Part shown: one piece after another, positions 52,245-60,649 of the stretch
Layout: each line of letters begins with the position of its first letter
Numbering within the stretch: the stretch's first letter is position 1
Source of the DNA: Cyanobium sp. Cruz CV13-4-11
Lineage (GTDB): Bacteria; Cyanobacteriota; Cyanobacteriia; PCC-6307; Cyanobiaceae
Direction: 5' to 3'
Assembly: GCF_024346055.1 (NCBI RefSeq)
Contig: NZ_JAGQCH010000014.1
Coordinates: forward strand, 1-64,000
DNA: 64,000 nucleotides
Made by a program: the position numbers and the translations under genes
The notes under the pieces: model-generated
What the model saw: the letters and a program-made list of their open reading frames with translations, nothing else
Told to the model about the DNA's origin: nothing
Database searches by the model: none

Positions 52245-54632
52245 TTGTTGCTCCTGCCACAGCCGTGGCTGAGGCGGCCTCCCCAGCGCCGCCGCCGCTG
52301 GCCCGTTCTCCTGCTGGCCATCGGCGCCATGGCGCTGCTGCTCCTGCCCCTGGCCAGGGCAGCCCTGACCCAGCCGGCCCCACGCCCCCCCACCAGCTAT
52401 GACCTGGCCTGGCGGGCCCCCTTCAACCGTCCGGCGCACTATCCCCTGGAGCGTCGGCCGGATCTGGCCCTCTACCGCCCCCATGGCGACTGGTTTGGAC
52501 GGCTGATCCTTCCCCCTGCCGCCGCCATGGCCCAGGGCGGCGAGGACTGGGTATGGCTGGAGGTGGAACAGGCCCCGGCCGGCCATGACGACCTGATCGG
52601 CCGGCGGCTGCGCCTGGGCTGGCAGGACGACCCGAGGCTGCGTGCCCTGGTGGGGAAAATGCAGACGCCGGTACGGCTCGGGGCCGAGGCCCGCCTGGCG
52701 GCCCAGCAAGGCAATGTGGTCCCCACCCGCCTGGACGGCCGTGATGACGTGGGGCCGCTGCAGTCACTTGCTGGGGCCCACCCCCACGACGACATCACCG
52801 TGGCACTCGAAGCGGTGCAGCTCGAGCAGCGGGACGGGGAGCCCATGCTGCGCATCGGCCGTCCGCCCCTGCAGAGCACGGGCCGCTGGGTGGGCCTGGT
52901 GCGACTGCTCCGGCGCGATCCTGCCGACCCTGAGCGTTTCCGGGTGCAGCATTACGACCGGCTCCGGGGGGGCTTCAGCGGCGCCATCGAAACCGTCAGG
53001 CTGCCCCGCCAGCCACCCGATCGCCACGGCCGGCGCTTCTTCGATCCGGAGGGGCTGCTGGAGACGCCTGCGGGCGACGAAGGCTGGTACCTCTACGGAG
53101 CCCCGGATAGCGCCGGGACCTTCACGGCCCAGGCCCTGGAGCCCCGCCTGCTCACCTCCCTGGCAAGCGACCGGCTCCTGCGGGGCACCACCGCGGGACT
53201 GAACCACATCAACCGGGTCAACTGGAGCCGCGACCAGACCCGGCGCGGCCGCTTCACCCGGGTGGACCTGGTCCCCGACGGTCCCCACACCCCGTGGCAG
53301 CCCAGCGACCGCTCCCTGCTGATCCACAACTTCGGCGGCATCGGTGGCCCGGAGGGCGAGCCGATCAGCGGCTTCACGGTCACGGGTCATTTCGCCTTCG
53401 GCGCCGCCCGGGTGGTGATCGATCCCTTCACGGGCCAGCCCCGTTTTGACATGCGCTACCACCAGATCTATGCCAACAACCCCAATGGCATCGTCTCCGG
53501 CAGCCAGGACTGGAGCGCCTACACCGGCAACCTGCAGCGGGGCTGGCTGGGCACGCGTCCGATCTCCGACGTGCTGGTGCGCACCGAGCCCCTGCTGCTG
53601 GAGGAACTGGCGATCCAGGCGGAGGTGCTGATGGCCCGCTACCGCAGCGGCGACGGCAGCGGGGTGTCCCTGGTCAGTCCGGCCATCTCCTGCGTGCAGG
53701 ATTCCAGCCAGGCCCTCTGGATCGCCATCGACCAGCTGCGTCGCCGTCGCCGGCAGCTGGACGGCCGCGAGCTGCCCCGGCTGGCTTCACTGGCCCAGGC
53801 TCTCGATGCCCTGCTGACCCCCTTCGGCATGGTGCGGTCCGACTGGCGCCACAACGCCTCGCTCATGGACACCCCGGGCGATGGCCCGGACCGGTTCAAG
53901 GCCAACCCGAGCCTGTGGGACGGGGTGCTCAGCTGGCGCTCCATGCTGCCCCGCCGGGCCCACGATGAGATGGCCGGGGTGTTCCTGCGCCATGGCGACC
54001 CCCTCCATGTGGTGCGCACCAACCAGGTTCCCGGGGTCGACGAGCGCCTGGCCCCCCTGGCTCCAACCCAGCTGCTGGGGCAGTTGCCTGTGGTGGGGGT
54101 GGTCCTGCCCCGGCTGATGGACGCCTTTTTCGCCCCTCTCACCGGCCGCGGGCTGGCCCTGGGCGCCCTGCTGCTGGGGGCCTACGCCGCCGCAGCCCTC
54201 GCCTTGGGGCGTGGCACGGGATTCCTGCCGGCGCAGCGGACCAGGGCGAGGCCCCTCGTCATGGTCCGCCAGGCGATCGTCCTGTTGCTGACCCCGTCCC
54301 TGATCGAGGAAACCCTGTTCCGCGCGGCCCTGCTGCCCCACCCCCTCGAAGGGCTGAACGGATGGGACAGCCTCGCCTGGGGAGCCCTGAGTGTGGGGCT
54401 GTTCGTGGCCTGGCATCCGTTGGCCAGCCGGCTCTGGTATCGCCAGGGGCGGCGCCTGTTTGACGACGGCCGCTTTCTGCTCCTGGCCAGTCTGCTGGGG
54501 GTGGCCTGCGTGATCGCCTACCAGGCCACCGGCTCGATCTGGCCGCCGGTGCTGATCCACTGGCTGGTGGTGCTGATCTGGTTGGAGCTGCTGGGGGGCC
54601 GCTCGCGGCTTGGCCAGGCGGTTCAGGGATAG
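52245..54632 (+). CDS. CPBP-family membrane protease with a large extra N-terminal domain
   Basis: A TTG start yields a 795-aa protein. Residues 20-45 hold a membrane helix; about 50-620 form a large, mostly polar region I do not recognise (e.g. DPADPERFRVQHYDRLRGGFSGAIETVRLP, HIGR-like segments, SLLIHNFGGIGGPEGEPISGFTVTGHFAFG). The C-terminal 170 residues form a CPBP (Abi) glutamic protease with LIEETLFRAALLP (EExxxR), LFVAWHPLAS and LIHWLVVLIWLEL. Ordinary CPBP proteins are 200-300 aa, so the fusion is unusual. The 3' end overlaps ppk2 by 10 bases. Confidence 0.75.
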   Translation: MLLLPQPWLRRPPQRRRRWPVLLLAIGAMALLLLPLARAALTQPAPRPPTSYDLAWRAPFNRPAHYPLERRPDLALYRPHGDWFGRLILPPAAAMAQGGEDWVWLEVEQAPAGHDDLIGRRLRLGWQDDPRLRALVGKMQTPVRLGAEARLAAQQGNVVPTRLDGRDDVGPLQSLAGAHPHDDITVALEAVQLEQRDGEPMLRIGRPPLQSTGRWVGLVRLLRRDPADPERFRVQHYDRLRGGFSGAIETVRLPRQPPDRHGRRFFDPEGLLETPAGDEGWYLYGAPDSAGTFTAQALEPRLLTSLASDRLLRGTTAGLNHINRVNWSRDQTRRGRFTRVDLVPDGPHTPWQPSDRSLLIHNFGGIGGPEGEPISGFTVTGHFAFGAARVVIDPFTGQPRFDMRYHQIYANNPNGIVSGSQDWSAYTGNLQRGWLGTRPISDVLVRTEPLLLEELAIQAEVLMARYRSGDGSGVSLVSPAISCVQDSSQALWIAIDQLRRRRRQLDGRELPRLASLAQALDALLTPFGMVRSDWRHNASLMDTPGDGPDRFKANPSLWDGVLSWRSMLPRRAHDEMAGVFLRHGDPLHVVRTNQVPGVDERLAPLAPTQLLGQLPVVGVVLPRLMDAFFAPLTGRGLALGALLLGAYAAAALALGRGTGFLPAQRTRARPLVMVRQAIVLLLTPSLIEETLFRAALLPHPLEGLNGWDSLAWGALSVGLFVAWHPLASRLWYRQGRRLFDDGRFLLLASLLGVACVIAYQATGSIWPPVLIHWLVVLIWLELLGGRSRLGQAVQG

Positions 54633-55597
54633 GCGTTGGGGACGAAGAACTGCTCGTTCATCGGGGGCCGCTGATAGTCGCCGCCGCTCTTGCGGGGGGG
54701 CAATTCGATGGCGGCCGGGGTCATGTCCTCGTAGGGGACCTTGCTGAGCAGGTGACGGATGCAGTTGAGCCTGGCCCGTCGCTTGTCATTGGCCTCCACC
54801 GTGAACCAGGGAGCCTCAGGGATGTTGGTGTGGGCGAACATTTCATCCTTGGCCCGGGAGAACTCCACCCAGCGATCTCGGGATTCCAGATCCATCGGGC
54901 TGAGCTTCCAGCGCCGGGCGGGGTCTTCGAGACGGGAGCGGAAGCGGATCTCCTGCTCGTCGTCGCTGACGGAGAACCAGTACTTGATCAGGGTGATGCC
55001 GCTGCGCACGAGCATGCGCTCAAACTCCGGACAGGACAGCATGAACTCATCCACCTGCTCCGGTGCGCAGAAGCCCATCACCTTCTCAACGCCCGCCCGG
55101 TTGTACCAGCTGCGGTCAAACAGCACGATCTCCCCGGCCGAAGGGAAGTTCTCGACATAGCGCTGGAAGTACCACTGGGACTTCTGCTGGTCGGAGGGGG
55201 TACCCAGGGCCACCACGTTGCAGCCGCGGGGGTTCAGGGGCTCGGTGATCCGCTTGATGGTGCCGCCCTTGCCGGCGGCGTCACGGCCTTCGAACAGCAG
55301 GATCATGCGGTAGCCCACATGTTTCACCCAATACTGCATCTTGACCAGCTCCACCTGCAGCCGGACCAGTTCCTTCTCATAGAACTTGCGGTCCAGCTTG
55401 GTGGGACGGTCTTCTGGAAGGCTGGCGAGGTCGTCGAAGATGGGAGAGGGGCGGTAGAGATCCGACTCACTGATACCGCTGGATCGGTAGGAATTCGCCG
55501 TCTTTTTAGCTGACTTGTCCTTGCTGCTCAGGTCCTTGGATTTAGCTGCCGACCTGTCGGCCTTGATCTTGGAACCGCTTTTGTCCTTTTTTCCCAT
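54623..55597 (-). CDS. ppk2: Polyphosphate kinase 2
   Basis: The 324-aa enzyme transfers phosphate between polyphosphate and nucleotides. Motifs are Walker A MILLFEGRDAAGKGGTIKRI, LNPRGCNVVAL, Walker B VLFDRSWYNRAGVEKVMGF and RRWKLSPMDLESRDRW (lid). The first 45 residues (KDKSGSKIKADRSAAKSKDLSSKDKSAKK) form a lysine-rich disordered tail, which could tether polyphosphate. ATG 55597 is the proper start. It converges on the CPBP gene. Confidence 0.92.
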   Translation of the reverse strand: MGKKDKSGSKIKADRSAAKSKDLSSKDKSAKKTANSYRSSGISESDLYRPSPIFDDLASLPEDRPTKLDRKFYEKELVRLQVELVKMQYWVKHVGYRMILLFEGRDAAGKGGTIKRITEPLNPRGCNVVALGTPSDQQKSQWYFQRYVENFPSAGEIVLFDRSWYNRAGVEKVMGFCAPEQVDEFMLSCPEFERMLVRSGITLIKYWFSVSDDEQEIRFRSRLEDPARRWKLSPMDLESRDRWVEFSRAKDEMFAHTNIPEAPWFTVEANDKRRARLNCIRHLLSKVPYEDMTPAAIELPPRKSGGDYQRPPMNEQFFVPNAYP

Positions 55598-55751
55598 GCC
55601 ACTGCGGAAGGTGAGCTGCTTACGGAATAGCCCATCCTCGGCCAGGGGACGGCAACAATGGTCACCCTGAGACAAACAAACAGCTTGACGGCGCTTTCCT
55701 CAGGAACGGCGGCCCGGGTCCACCCCAGCCTGTGCCGTCACTGCCGCTCCA

Positions 55752-55910
55752 TCAGTTGGGAGCATCGGAGCTCTGGACCCACTGGGCGATCAACTGCTCC
55801 TGGCGCACCAGCCGATAGCGGCTGGTCTCGCAGGGGCTACGCCGGTACTGATCCCTGAGGCTTTCAAGCCTGGAAACCAGGTAATGGTAGACGGGATGAT
55901 TTTTGTGCAT
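55752..55910 (-). CDS. Small protein of 52 aa, first of a tandem pair
   Basis: The product is MHKNHPVYHYLVSRLESLRD, followed by QYRRSPCETSRYRLVRQEQL and IAQWVQSSDAPN. It shares 24 identical positions with the 52-aa protein at 55979-56137, including HPV at the start, QY, RYR and RQExLIAQW at the end. It looks helical, probably a helical hairpin. The two genes are 68 bases apart in the same direction, each with a GTTAAGA sequence about 30 bases before its start (55935-55941 here). Function unknown. Confidence 0.65.
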   Translation of the reverse strand: MHKNHPVYHYLVSRLESLRDQYRRSPCETSRYRLVRQEQLIAQWVQSSDAPN

Positions 55911-55978
55911 GAGTTAGACCGAGAGGCAGCAACTTCTTAACAAGAGTTAACCGGCAGAGGGGTTGGGTCGCCGGTTTC

Positions 55979-56137
55979 TCAGGCGGCGAAACTAAAACCA
56001 GGAGCCCACTGGGCGATCAGCCGCTCCTGGCGGACAACGCGGTAGCGGTTGATTTCGTTGGGGAACTGGCTGTACTGCTCGTTGAGGGAGCGGAGCTGCT
56101 CCAGCAGCGCATTCAGAACGGGATGGTCAGCATTCAT
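55979..56137 (-). CDS. Small protein of 52 aa, second of a tandem pair
   Basis: The product is MNADHPVLNALLEQLRSLNE, followed by QYSQFPNEINRYRVVRQERL and IAQWAPGFSFAA. It is paralogous to the protein at 55752-55910, with the same length and conserved HPV, SL, QY, RYR and RQExLIAQW. A GTTAAGA sequence (56163-56169, reverse strand) lies at a matching distance upstream. The pair arose by tandem duplication and has diverged, with the helical core kept, so selection is likely. No known function. Confidence 0.65.
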   Translation of the reverse strand: MNADHPVLNALLEQLRSLNEQYSQFPNEINRYRVVRQERLIAQWAPGFSFAA

Positions 56138-56325
56138 GGCTCGTGTCGATCTGTTGCCAAAATCTTAACTGAATCGGAAGGGGTGCAGCGCCGGCGCTGC
56201 GGTCGGGTCAGCGAACCCCCATGGCGGCGCCCAAGCCCGAATGTCCCCGTTTGGGGGGGGGCGCGATGGTCGGCCATGGACGACAGTGGATGGATCTCTG
56301 CGGGGCCTGCCCCGAAGGATGGCCG

Positions 56326-56604
56326 ATGAGCGCCCGATCGCTTCCAGCGTCCCTACCGAAGGCCACGATTCCGAAAGTCACCATCGGTGAACTGGAGGCC
56401 AACTATTCGATGTACTGCAAGGCCCTGCGCCTGCTGGTCCGCGAAGGACGAACCCTGAAGAAGATCCAGCGCACGGTCTGCTGGCACCGCCTCGAGCAAC
56501 TGCACCAATGCCTGCCGAGCCAGTACAAGGACCCTGACTACCTCTTTCTGTTGTTGCGCCGCGAAACCAACCGCAAGGCGGCAGGCCTCCCCTGCCCCAC
56601 CTGA
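56326..56604 (+). CDS. Unknown protein of 92 aa
   Basis: The product contains KVTIGELEANYSMYCKALRLLVREGRTLKKIQRTVCWHRLEQLHQCLPSQYKDPDYLFLLLRRE. It is helical and basic in the middle, with no signal or membrane segment. A nucleic-acid or protein contact is possible but no family is recognised. The ATG at 56326 begins the structured part. It lies just upstream of the guanidine riboswitch, on the same strand. Confidence 0.5.
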   Translation: MSARSLPASLPKATIPKVTIGELEANYSMYCKALRLLVREGRTLKKIQRTVCWHRLEQLHQCLPSQYKDPDYLFLLLRRETNRKAAGLPCPT

Positions 56605-56679
56605 GTCGACCAGGGGGTTCCAGTAGCAACCGTCACAACGGTCAGCCCCATGGACCTTCACCATGCCTGAGCGGACAAT

Positions 56680-56820
56680 GCTTCTAGGGTTCCGATCCTC
56701 CTTTGCAGGCTCTGCCGGCAAAGAAAAGGATGTCTGGTCCGAGAGAAGCACATTCACTGTTCTGGGGCCCATGTCCCCAAAACAGTGAATGGCACGGAGG
56801 GACAAAAGCCCGGGAGACCG
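56680..56820 (+). ncRNA. Guanidine-I (ykkC) riboswitch
   Basis: The leader of the guanidine operon has the conserved blocks of the guanidine-I aptamer in order: CTAGGGTTCCG (56684-56694), CTGGTCCGAGAG (56734-56745) and ACGGAGGGACAAAAG followed by CCCGGGAGA (56794-56817). Between the second and third block lies a long stem with arms CATTCACTGTT (56751-56761) and AACAGTGAATG (56781-56791). These blocks match what I know of the ykkC motif, which binds free guanidinium and turns on the gene below. The start codon of gdmH is 30 bases further. Confidence 0.92.
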
Positions 56821-56844
56821 CCCCATTCCCACCGTGCCCAGAGG
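56791..56844 (+). promoter_or_regulatory. Probable expression platform of the riboswitch with gdmH ribosome site
   Basis: GGCACGG (56791-56797), which overlaps the conserved ACGG of the aptamer, is the exact complement of CCGTGCC (56832-56838) just before the GAGG ribosome-binding sequence (56841-56844). Pairing of these arms would disrupt the aptamer and place a stem against the ribosome site. No T run follows, so control at translation start seems more likely than a terminator. This is an inference from sequence complementarity. Confidence 0.5.
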
Positions 56845-56849
56845 ACTGA

Positions 56850-58064
56850 ATGAACGAACCGTCCAGCGGCAGCGCAGCTGATGCGGCCGAGGCATTTGCG
56901 CGGGGTGGTCACCCTGCCGGCAGTGAAGGGGCCCGGGCCCTGGAGAGAGAAGCCGCCCTGCCCCTGACCGGCTGGCAGCAGGAGGTTGACCAGGGCCTTC
57001 GCTATGGCCTGGAGGCGGCGAGCAGCATCGTCGATCGGCGCATCTCCACCTTCTCCCGCGGTGAGCTGCCCCACTACGCCGGCATCAACACCTTCATGAA
57101 GGCCCCGTACCTGGAGGATGTGAACCGGGTCGGGGACTTTGACGTGGCGGTGGTGGGCGTGCCCCACGACAGCGGCACCACCTACCGCCCAGGCACCCGC
57201 TTCGGCCCCCAGGGGATCCGGCGCATCTCAGCCCTGTACACCCCCTACAACTACGAAATGGGGGTCGACCTGCGCGAGCAGATCACCCTCTGCGACGTGG
57301 GGGACATCTTCACCATCCCCGCCAACAACGAAAAGAGCTTCGACCAGATCTCCAAGGGCATCGCCCACGTGTTCGCCAGCGGCGCCTTCCCGATCATCCT
57401 GGGCGGCGACCACTCGATCGGCTTCCCCACCGTCCGGGGCGTCTGCCGCCATCTCGGCGACAAGAAGGTGGGCATCATCCACTTCGATCGCCACGTCGAC
57501 ACCCAGGAGACCGACCTCGACGAGCGCATGCACACCACGCCGTGGTTCCATGCGACCAACATGGCCAACGCCCCGGCCCAGAACCTGGTGCAGCTGGGCA
57601 TCGGCGGCTGGCAGGTGCCGCGCGAAGGGGTGAAGGTCTGTCGCGAACGGGGCACCAACGTGCTCACCGTCACCGACATCTGCGACATGGGCCTGGAGGC
57701 GGCGGCCAAGTTCGCCATCGAACGGGCCACCGACGGTACCGACTGCGTCTACATCTCCTTCGACATCGATTGCATCGACGCCGGTTTCGTGCCTGGCACC
57801 GGCTGGCCCGAGCCGGGCGGGTTGCTGCCACGGGAAGCCCTCAAGCTGCTGGAGCTGATCGTGCGCAACGTGCCGGTCTGCGGCCTTGAGGTGGTGGAAG
57901 TCTCCCCCCCCTACGACGTCAGCGACATGACCTCCCTGATGGCCACCCGGGTCATCTGCGACACCATGGCCCACCTGGTGGTGAGCGGCCAGCTGCCCCG
58001 CAAGTCGGTGCCGGCCTGGCTTCACAGCGACTGCAACATGCAGGTCGACCGCGCCTGGAGATAG
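56850..58064 (+). CDS. gdmH: Guanidine hydrolase (ureohydrolase family)
   Basis: The 404-aa enzyme has the arginase/agmatinase fold with metal motifs GGDHSIGF, HFDRHVDTQETD (DxHxD) and SFDIDCIDAGFVPGTGWPEPGG. The long N-terminal part (about 85 residues before GDFDVAVVGVPHDSGTTYRPGTRFGP) and the DRHVDT variant are as in the nickel-dependent guanidine hydrolase of Synechocystis (Sll1077), which splits guanidine into urea and ammonia. A guanidine-I riboswitch upstream and hypA/hypB-like nickel genes downstream support this over agmatinase. A GAGG ribosome site lies five bases before the ATG. It heads a seven- or eight-gene unit. Confidence 0.88.
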   Translation: MNEPSSGSAADAAEAFARGGHPAGSEGARALEREAALPLTGWQQEVDQGLRYGLEAASSIVDRRISTFSRGELPHYAGINTFMKAPYLEDVNRVGDFDVAVVGVPHDSGTTYRPGTRFGPQGIRRISALYTPYNYEMGVDLREQITLCDVGDIFTIPANNEKSFDQISKGIAHVFASGAFPIILGGDHSIGFPTVRGVCRHLGDKKVGIIHFDRHVDTQETDLDERMHTTPWFHATNMANAPAQNLVQLGIGGWQVPREGVKVCRERGTNVLTVTDICDMGLEAAAKFAIERATDGTDCVYISFDIDCIDAGFVPGTGWPEPGGLLPREALKLLELIVRNVPVCGLEVVEVSPPYDVSDMTSLMATRVICDTMAHLVVSGQLPRKSVPAWLHSDCNMQVDRAWR

Positions 58065-58068
58065 GGGC

Positions 58069-58476
58069 GTGCACGAAGTCGACATGACCCGCTGCCTGCT
58101 CCTCTCCATGCACGAGTGGAAGCAGCAGCACGCCCCCCGGGAGCCCCACGTGGACCGGGTCCACCTCGAGGTGGGCACCTTCACCTGCGTCGAACCCGAC
58201 CAGCTGGTGGTCACCTGGTCCGATGCCGTCAAAGGCACCTGGCTCGACGGGTCCGAACTGGTGATCGAGTCGGTGCCCCTTGTGGGTCGCTGCGTCCGCT
58301 GCCAGGCCACCTACAGCCCCGATGCCGCCGACGGCTTCCGCTCCCCCTGCTGTCAGCACCCGATGGAGGAGATCGTCAGCGGCCGCGAGCTGCGGATCCG
58401 CTCGGTCGCCTACGGCTTCGAGCCCTCTCCCGCCCACGTACCGCCCACCACTCCCCGTCCCACCGCCGCCCGCTGA
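58069..58476 (+). CDS. HypA-like nickel chaperone
   Basis: A GTG start 4 bases after gdmH gives a 135-aa protein beginning MHEVDMTRCLL, the nickel-binding MHE motif of HypA. The zinc site is CVRCQATYSPDAADGFRSPCCQHP, with one CxxC pair and a CC pair in place of the second CxxC. A Pro-rich tail follows residue 122. HypA normally hands nickel to hydrogenase, but no hydrogenase genes are present here; the paralogue linked to GdmH is thought to load its nickel. Confidence 0.85.
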   Translation: MHEVDMTRCLLLSMHEWKQQHAPREPHVDRVHLEVGTFTCVEPDQLVVTWSDAVKGTWLDGSELVIESVPLVGRCVRCQATYSPDAADGFRSPCCQHPMEEIVSGRELRIRSVAYGFEPSPAHVPPTTPRPTAAR

Positions 58477-58482
58477 TCCGCC

Positions 58483-59184
58483 ATGCACATGCCCCTCGAA
58501 GACACCCTCGGCCTCAACCTGCTGGCGGCCAACCAGCACCGGGCCGAGCACAACCGCGAGCACTTCGACGCCTGGAACCTGCTCTGCCTCAACGTGATGA
58601 GCAGTCCCGGGGCCGGCAAGACCTCCCTGCTGGAGCGCAGCCTCGCCGCCCTCTCAGGCCGCTGGGCCATGGCCGTGCTGGAGGGCGACATGACCACCCT
58701 GCTCGATGCCGAGCGGCTGGAAGCCGTGGGGATTCCGGTGGTGCCGATCACCACCGGCCGTGCCTGCCACCTCGATGCCGCCATGGTGAGCGGCGGCCTG
58801 AAGCTGCTCCACCAGCGGCTCGATCCCGCCGCCCTGGACATCCTCTGGGTGGAGAACGTGGGCAACTTGGTCTGCCCCGCCGAGTTCGCCATCGGTGAGC
58901 ACCGCAAGGTGGCCCTCCTGAGCGTCACCGAGGGGGACGACAAGCCGCTCAAGTACCCGGTCATGTTCCGGGAGGCCGATTGCGTGCTGATCACCAAGGT
59001 GGATCTGCTGCCCCACCTGCCGGTGGATGTGGAGCGGATCGAGGCCCACATCCGCCAGGTCAACCCCCGCACCGCCGTGTTCCGCCTCTCCGCCACCACC
59101 GGAGAGGGCTTCGAGGCCTGGCACGACTGGCTCGACGCCCAGCGCCAGGCCGTTCAGACCTCCCCCACCCTGCTGCACGCCTGA
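58483..59184 (+). CDS. HypB-like GTPase for nickel insertion
   Basis: The 233-aa SIMIBI-class GTPase has Walker [42 protein letters not shown] (switch region with Cys-His metal site), [39 protein letters not shown] and the base-recognition motif LITKVDLL. There is no His-rich N-terminus. It partners the HypA-like protein to deliver nickel to GdmH. The stop overlaps the start of the glutamine-synthetase-like gene by one base. Confidence 0.88.
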   Translation: MHMPLEDTLGLNLLAANQHRAEHNREHFDAWNLLCLNVMSSPGAGKTSLLERSLAALSGRWAMAVLEGDMTTLLDAERLEAVGIPVVPITTGRACHLDAAMVSGGLKLLHQRLDPAALDILWVENVGNLVCPAEFAIGEHRKVALLSVTEGDDKPLKYPVMFREADCVLITKVDLLPHLPVDVERIEAHIRQVNPRTAVFRLSATTGEGFEAWHDWLDAQRQAVQTSPTLLHA

Positions 59185-60548
59185 TGAGTCACCAGCATCC
59201 CGCTTCCGATGCCACCACGGCCCTGCAGGCCGACCTGCGCTCGAAGGGGGTCCGCTACGCCCTGGCGAGCTTCGTCGACCTGCACGGGGTGAGCAAGGCC
59301 AAGGCCGTACCCCTCGCGCACCTCGGCCAGATGATGGCCGGCTCCGAACTGTTCACCGGGGCGGCCCTCGACGGGGTTCCCCAGGAGGTGAGCGACGACG
59401 AGGTGGCCGCCGTCCCCGATCCCGCCAGCGCCACGGTGCTGCCCTGGCAGCGGGAGGTGGCCTGGTTCGCCAGCGACCTGCATCTGCACGGCCAGCCCTT
59501 CGACGCCTGCAGCCGCCACATCCTTGGCCGTGTCCGCCAGGAGGCCGCCGCCATGGGCTTCCGCTTCAACCTCGGCATCGAGACCGAGTTTTTCGTGCTC
59601 AAGAAGGGCGCGGCGGGCGGCTGGGTGCCCTACAGCGATCGCGACACCCTCGACAAACCTGCCTACGACGTACGCGGTCTGCTCGACAACCTGCCCTGGC
59701 TGGACGAGCTGGTGCAGGCGATGAACGATCTGGGCTGGGGGGTCTATTCCTTCGATCACGAGGATGGCCCTGGCCAGTTCGAGACCGACTTCGATTACGC
59801 CGAAGTCCTCACCATGGCCGATCGGCTGACCTTCTTCAAGCTGATGGCCAAGGAGATCGCCCATCGCCATGGGCTCCTGGCCACCTTCATGCCCAAGCCG
59901 TTCGGTGACCGCACCGGCAGCGGCGCCCACTTCAACATGTCCCTGGCCGATGGGCAGACGGGTGCCAACCTGTTCGCCACCCCCGAAGCCACTCCGGGGA
60001 AGGTCACCCGGCTGGCCGAACACTTCATCGCCGGCGTGCTCCGCCATGCACCGGCCATCTGCGCCGTGATCGCTCCGACGGTCAACAGTTACAAGCGGTT
60101 GGTGGCCCAGGGGAGCATGTCGGGATTCACCTGGGCTCCGGTCTTCGTTTGCTACGGCAACAACAATCGCACCAACATGCTGCGCATTCCCTCACCGGGG
60201 GGACGGGTGGAATGCCGGGCCGCAGACATCTCCTGCAATCCCTATCTTGGCGCCGCCCTGATGCTGGCGGCCGGGCTGGAAGGGATCCGCGAAGAACTCG
60301 ATCCCGGAGCACCCAATCTGGTCAATGCCTACACACTCAGCGCGGCGGAACGGGCCGAACGGGGCCTGACCATGCTGCCGCGGACCCTCGGTGAGGCCGT
60401 CGAGGCTTTCGCCCTGGATCCACTTGCCAAAAGCGTATTCGGTGATGCCATGTTCGAGGCGTTTATCACCTACAAACGTGAAGAGTGGGAGTCCTACCAC
60501 TCTGCGGTTTCCGAATGGGAGCAGCAACGTTATCTGGAGTTCTTCTGA
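59184..60548 (+). CDS. glnT: Type III glutamine synthetase-like glutamate-ammonia ligase
   Basis: The 454-aa protein has the glutamine synthetase catalytic core: FNLGIETEFFVLKK (metal Glu), YSFDHEDGPGQFETDFDYAEVLTMADRLTFFK, FMPKPFGDRTGSGAHFNMSL (ATP and NH3 site) and NNRTNMLRIPSPGGRVECRAADISCNPYLGAALMLAAGL (substrate and Glu flap). The start region KGVRYALASFVDLHGVSKAKAVPL matches GlnT-type enzymes, which include glutamine and gamma-glutamylamide synthetases. Within this operon it could capture ammonia from guanidine, or glutamylate a guanidine-derived amine. The main GlnA is not in the window. Confidence 0.82.
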   Translation: MSHQHPASDATTALQADLRSKGVRYALASFVDLHGVSKAKAVPLAHLGQMMAGSELFTGAALDGVPQEVSDDEVAAVPDPASATVLPWQREVAWFASDLHLHGQPFDACSRHILGRVRQEAAAMGFRFNLGIETEFFVLKKGAAGGWVPYSDRDTLDKPAYDVRGLLDNLPWLDELVQAMNDLGWGVYSFDHEDGPGQFETDFDYAEVLTMADRLTFFKLMAKEIAHRHGLLATFMPKPFGDRTGSGAHFNMSLADGQTGANLFATPEATPGKVTRLAEHFIAGVLRHAPAICAVIAPTVNSYKRLVAQGSMSGFTWAPVFVCYGNNNRTNMLRIPSPGGRVECRAADISCNPYLGAALMLAAGLEGIREELDPGAPNLVNAYTLSAAERAERGLTMLPRTLGEAVEAFALDPLAKSVFGDAMFEAFITYKREEWESYHSAVSEWEQQRYLEFF

Positions 60549-60649
60549 CGACCTATCCGACGATCAGCGACCTTCCACGTGATCACTCGGAACACCGAAG
60601 TCAGCCCTGATTCCCATCTCCAGACGCCATCCTTTCCCCGATTTCCCTG

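Noticed and set aside
56850-58064. Agmatinase or arginase for the 56850 gene
   Set aside because: The fold is the same, but the guanidine riboswitch, nickel chaperone genes, long N-terminus and DRHVDT motif favour guanidine hydrolase.
58069-59184. Hydrogenase maturation genes
   Set aside because: hypA/hypB-like genes alone, without any hydrogenase or other hyp genes nearby and in the guanidine operon, point to nickel delivery to GdmH.
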